A program made the position numbers and the translations under genes. The notes below the pieces were generated by a model. That model ran no database searches, was not told where the DNA came from, and saw nothing but the letters and a program-made list of their open reading frames with translations. A DNA stretch of 64,000 nt. Source: Bdellovibrio bacteriovorus str. Tiberius (GTDB lineage: Bacteria; Bdellovibrionota; Bdellovibrionia; Bdellovibrionales; Bdellovibrionaceae). The stretch covers positions 2,480,001 through 2,544,000 of the forward strand of contig NC_019567.1 of the NCBI RefSeq assembly GCF_000317895.1, in the 5' to 3' direction. Shown here in pieces: positions 60,705 through 64,000 of this stretch (the first letter of the stretch is position 1; each line of letters opens with the position of its first letter).

Positions 60705-61607
60705 ATGATCATTCTTCTAAGCCTTGCCCTTTGCTTAAGCATCGCCGCTCCAGACGGTTTGCTGATAAACACAACACATCTGTCACAGAATTTTCAGAAA
60801 AAGTGTGTTCACTTTCTGCCAAAGAATTCACTAGAACAGCAGTCTTTAGCATCTCTTCTTTGTGGTGAAAAAATCACAGACACTGATTTGCAGAAAAATC
60901 TGCAACGCACATCACTGATTCACATCTTTGTTATTTCAGGATCTCACCTGATTTTGCTTGATGAACTCTTAAGCATCTTAAGAATTCCACTCTTTGTAAG
61001 AATCCTTTTTCTGGGCTTCTATTCGCTGGTCGTAGGCTGGCAACCGCCGGCGGTGCGGGCGCTGATCGCGCTCGGAACACGTCACGGTTTCAAACATTTT
61101 CGGCTGCATCTGCCACCGGATTTGATGGTGCTGGTGGCAGGAATGGTGACGCTGACCCTGTTCCCGGCGTGGTGGGATTCCCTGTCCCTGCTGATGAGCT
61201 GGTGCGCGGCCCTGGCGCTGTGCTGGGGTTCTTTGCTGCGGGTGAAGGCAACCCTGCCCCGCCTGCTGCTGTCCCAGATCGGCATCTTTGTCTTTATGAG
61301 CGCCCCGCTGTGGGGCTTGGGAAGCCTGCACCCATTGAGTCTGATTTACAACCTGCTGCTGGCCCCGGTGGTGAGCTATATTTTACTGCCACTGGCGTTC
61401 TTCGTGACCCTGCTGCCCTCAGGGGTTTTCATCTTTGACGGCGTGATGGAGTTTTTCCGGCAGGCGCTGACAGCACTTTCTGAACCCATCGTTTTGCACA
61501 AAACCCGCCCACCTTCCGTGGCGCAACTGTGGCTGTGGATTTGTTTCTGGCAGGTGGTCATGCACTTTTTAAGACTGCATCTATGGCAGGGGCGGGATTC
61601 ACGATGA
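60705..61607 (+). CDS. comEC: ComEC/Rec2 competence membrane domain (separate subunit)
   Basis: About 300 residues of the ComEC channel domain: IHIFVISGSHLILL corresponds to the HxxxISGxH motif, followed by about seven membrane segments. ComEC moves single-stranded DNA through the inner membrane during transformation. The usual N-terminal OB-type domain is lacking and the C-terminal metallo-beta-lactamase domain is encoded by the next gene, which overlaps in an ATGA. The start could be the GTG at 60693; neither has a strong Shine-Dalgarno. Confidence 0.85.
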   Translation: MIILLSLALCLSIAAPDGLLINTTHLSQNFQKKCVHFLPKNSLEQQSLASLLCGEKITDTDLQKNLQRTSLIHIFVISGSHLILLDELLSILRIPLFVRILFLGFYSLVVGWQPPAVRALIALGTRHGFKHFRLHLPPDLMVLVAGMVTLTLFPAWWDSLSLLMSWCAALALCWGSLLRVKATLPRLLLSQIGIFVFMSAPLWGLGSLHPLSLIYNLLLAPVVSYILLPLAFFVTLLPSGVFIFDGVMEFFRQALTALSEPIVLHKTRPPSVAQLWLWICFWQVVMHFLRLHLWQGRDSR

Positions 61608-62344
61608 ATCTGTTTTTCTTTTTACTGATCACGCTCAGTACTTCACAAATTAAACACATTCTTCCCGGCCACTATTTTGTGATCTGGAATGTCGGTCAGG
61701 GCCAATGGGTCAGCGAAGTGTCCCCGCTGCGCTGTCGGCATTTTGATATGGGTGGAGAATTCTTTCCGTGGGCACGCCTGCGCTTTGCCTGTGCGGAAAA
61801 AGAAAATCAGGTGTTTTTATCCCACTGGGACTGGGATCATATCGGGGCTTTGTCGAAAGACTTTCAAATCCGGCCATTTCGCTTCTGTCTGGCATTGCCT
61901 CCATTGGGAAAATCCTCGCGCTACAAAATGCGCCTGGTGAAGGCGCTGCCACTGTGTCTGCAAAAAGATCTGCCGGTCTGGACACCCGCCTTAAACAAAG
62001 ACAGCAATGCCGAAAGCCACGTGCTGCGCGCTGGCCCGGTGCTGTTACCCGGAGATTCCCCTAAATCCCAAGAGCTTTTATGGCGCCAGCAAAGCTTCGT
62101 GCGCACATCCACAGTGCTGGTGTTGGGTCACCATGGCAGTAAAACCAGCACCTCCACGGAACTACTGACGTCACTGCCGCACCTGCGACAAGCCGTCACC
62201 TCGGCGCGCTGGTCGCGCTACAAACATCCTCACCCTTCGGTCGTGCAACGACTGCAAGTGTCTCGCGTTCCCCTGCTGCGCACTGAGGACTGGGGGCACA
62301 TCTGGATTGAAGGGAACACTTGGGACCACAAAAGTCCCCTGTGA
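61604..62344 (+). CDS. ComEC metallo-beta-lactamase domain (separate subunit)
   Basis: A 246-residue protein with a short hydrophobic start and a metallo-beta-lactamase fold: VGQGQWVSE near the start, SHWDWDHIG (the HxHxDH motif with Ser at the first position), LLPGD, and LVLGHHGSKTS. In usual ComEC this domain is the C-terminal end and is thought to process DNA. Here it starts four bases inside the end of the membrane domain gene. Together the two proteins are expected to act as one split ComEC. Confidence 0.88.
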   Translation: MNLFFFLLITLSTSQIKHILPGHYFVIWNVGQGQWVSEVSPLRCRHFDMGGEFFPWARLRFACAEKENQVFLSHWDWDHIGALSKDFQIRPFRFCLALPPLGKSSRYKMRLVKALPLCLQKDLPVWTPALNKDSNAESHVLRAGPVLLPGDSPKSQELLWRQQSFVRTSTVLVLGHHGSKTSTSTELLTSLPHLRQAVTSARWSRYKHPHPSVVQRLQVSRVPLLRTEDWGHIWIEGNTWDHKSPL

Positions 62345-62455
62345 AACTTTTAATCAACCTTTTCAACTTCGACAACTTTCTCCAGCAGGCCGCCCGCCAA
62401 TTTCGCAATACCAAGAACGGCGTTTGCAGGTCCTTTTCCCTGGGGGACGATTCAA

Positions 62456-64000
62456 ATGAAAATTTTCAAGACAAGCCTGATACTGACGACCTTAAGCGTT
62501 TCATCTGCGGCAGCTGATGTAACGGGCTATATTGATACAGTGAAGGAACTTGAAGACGGAACCGTGTCCATCCGTGGCTGGGCCTGCGATAGTGCGGTGA
62601 GTTCCACCATCAATGTGCATTTGTACGCCGGCGCACCGGCTGGCAATAAAGACACCCAGTTTGTCACCTCCACGGCTGCAAATCTTGCTTCCGAATCGCA
62701 GGTCAGCAGTGCCTGCCAGACCCAAAAAGTTTCTCATCGCTTTGAAGCACGCCTGCCCCGCGCCACCGCCTTGAAATATTCCTCTCAGCCTTTGTATGCC
62801 TATGGCATTTCACTTTCCAAAAAAGCCAATCTGCAACTGGCACAATCTGGAAAGCACAGCATTCCCAGCCGCCGCGAAATCGCTGGCCAGATTGACTCCG
62901 TTCAGGAACGCACGTCTGACGGTGCGGTGGTGATCCGAGGCTGGGCGTGCGATCGCTTCAACGATAAAAGCATTTCCGTGCACCTTTACGCCAATGCCGC
63001 GGCCGGTGGGGCTTCCGCCATTTTTGTGAAGTCTGCCCTAACAGGCAAATCTTCAGAATCCGCGATCAAAACCATTTGCGGCACAAAAGCCTCTGGCCAC
63101 CGCTTTGAATCCGTGATCCCAAAAGGGGTGGCGTTGCGCTTTGCCGGAAGCCCCGTATTTGCTCACGGCATTTCCACTTCCGGCGGCGCCAACAGCCTGA
63201 TCGGAAATGCCGGGCGTTTTTCCATCCCGAACTACCCTGCCGATCAAAAGCTGTCGCAGCTGATGCTGAACGCCGATGGCAGTTCAATCAGTGGTGATTT
63301 TGTGATTCCCGCCGGCTTTCGCGTGGAAATGGACCGCAATATCAACGTCAGAAATCTGACCATTCAGGGCCGCTTATTCTGCCCGGCAAAGGGTCATTTC
63401 ACCCTGAAGGCCTCCTCCCTGCATGTGCATGGATCAGAGGCATTACTTCAGTGCGGAACCAGCATGACGCCGTTTCAAGGACAACTGAAAATCGCCATCA
63501 AAGGTGGCGTGTTTCTCAAGGACAACTGCGACGGCGCTTTGGTCCCGTGCAGTGATCGCAACATCATGGCCATGAAAGGCGGGACCATCCGTCTGATTGG
63601 CAACAAGGCAAATTCCAAATGGCTGAAACTAAATAAAACAGCCGAACCCGGTTCTGCGGAAATAGTTCTGACCGAAGCCGTGCAATGGAAAGCAGGCGAC
63701 CGCATTGCCATCGCCCCCACGGCCTACCGCTATCTGGAAGCTGAAGAAGCCGTGATCAAATCCGTACAAGGCACACGCGTGATTTTGACGGCTCCGCTGA
63801 AGTATCGCCACAACGGGCAAAGTCACAGCTATAAAACCCCCACCAAAACCTGGGTTGTGGATGAACGCGCCGAAGTCGCCAACCTCACCCGCAATATTCA
63901 TATCACTTCTGATGGCAACACCGAGGCCATGAACTTCAAGGGCGCACATCTGATGATCATGCCCTCTTCCTATGGTTACATCGACGGAGTGGAATTTTCC
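62456..64000 (+). CDS. partial: G8/CEMIP-like secreted protein with two GWACD repeats
   Basis: An open reading frame that continues past the window end (515 codons visible). It starts with a signal peptide (MKIFKTSLIL, cleavage after SSAAA) and two tandem repeats of about 115 residues (22-137 and 142-258), each with GxIDSV or GYIDTV, IRGWACD, HLYA, HRFE and HGIS/YGIS. A beta-helix region follows with G8/CEMIP-like features (QCGTSMTPFQGQ, GDRIAIAPTAY, DERAEVANLTRNI). G8 proteins act on glycans or cell surfaces in other organisms. The 3' end is outside the window. Confidence 0.8.
   Translation, partial: MKIFKTSLILTTLSVSSAAADVTGYIDTVKELEDGTVSIRGWACDSAVSSTINVHLYAGAPAGNKDTQFVTSTAANLASESQVSSACQTQKVSHRFEARLPRATALKYSSQPLYAYGISLSKKANLQLAQSGKHSIPSRREIAGQIDSVQERTSDGAVVIRGWACDRFNDKSISVHLYANAAAGGASAIFVKSALTGKSSESAIKTICGTKASGHRFESVIPKGVALRFAGSPVFAHGISTSGGANSLIGNAGRFSIPNYPADQKLSQLMLNADGSSISGDFVIPAGFRVEMDRNINVRNLTIQGRLFCPAKGHFTLKASSLHVHGSEALLQCGTSMTPFQGQLKIAIKGGVFLKDNCDGALVPCSDRNIMAMKGGTIRLIGNKANSKWLKLNKTAEPGSAEIVLTEAVQWKAGDRIAIAPTAYRYLEAEEAVIKSVQGTRVILTAPLKYRHNGQSHSYKTPTKTWVVDERAEVANLTRNIHITSDGNTEAMNFKGAHLMIMPSSYGYIDGVEFS

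Overview
The window looks like a chromosomal segment of a Bdellovibrio-type predatory bacterium (Bdellovibrionota), most probably Bdellovibrio bacteriovorus or a close relative. This is an inference. It rests on moderate GC, very dense gene packing with many ATGA, GTGA and TAATG overlaps, an unusually high share of secreted proteins, lipoproteins and beta-barrels without recognisable families, and a lineage-typical hydrolase set (subtilase, M14 peptidase, lytic transglycosylase, DNase I/sphingomyelinase-like enzyme, rhomboid). No phage, insertion sequence, CRISPR array, rRNA or tRNA gene was recognised.

Layout. 0-6 kb: rpmG, dcd and a lipoprotein, then a coupled outer-membrane barrel and a 1019-residue EF-hand lipoprotein. 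6-13.5 kb: alpha/beta hydrolase, M14 peptidase, DUF1338 enzyme, HD-GYP c-di-GMP phosphodiesterase, small secreted proteins and a rhomboid protease. 13.5-26.3 kb is almost entirely envelope or secreted proteins on the minus strand: a coupled subtilase plus 1133-residue secreted partner, a papain-like candidate, a four-gene operon (DUF3943-like, barrel, two PAP2 phosphatases) behind a repeat-rich promoter, and a large barrel. 26-36 kb: flavin reductase, EamA transporter, TerC/DUF475, a UvrA with a shortened insertion domain, a pair of inverted 122-bp palindromic repeats, a Fur-family regulator beside folE2, maf and cdd. 36-41.7 kb: three periplasmic binding proteins without a transporter, a secreted EEP hydrolase and a PpiD/SurA-like chaperone. 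41.8-46.5 kb: the elongasome operon mreC-mreD-mrdA-rodA without mreB. 46.5-60.4 kb: a giant Ig/propeller lipoprotein, a transglycosylase, a heme-oxygenase-like enzyme plus acyltransferase pair, trxA, a pseudo-receiver protein, an LptF/G permease, dprA, and LysM and TPR proteins. 60.4-64 kb: a ComEC split into two coupled genes, and the start of a G8/CEMIP-like protein that runs off the end of the window.

The most interesting points are: (1) two intergenic RNAs, near 51.3 kb (+) and 57.05 kb (-), that share a hairpin with the loop TAAGGATG and a compensatory stem change, each followed by a U-run; they resemble CsrA/RsmA-type sites; (2) a GNAT/heme-oxygenase-like two-gene module that could make a small molecule; (3) the split ComEC; (4) the UvrA lacking most of its insertion domain; (5) two lineage-type paralogues 43 kb apart with a possible PAS-like core; (6) a perfect 24-bp inverted repeat and two inverted copies of a dispersed palindromic element; (7) the four-gene PAP2 operon with its operator-like heptamer cluster. 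All assignments come from reading the sequence; no database search was run.
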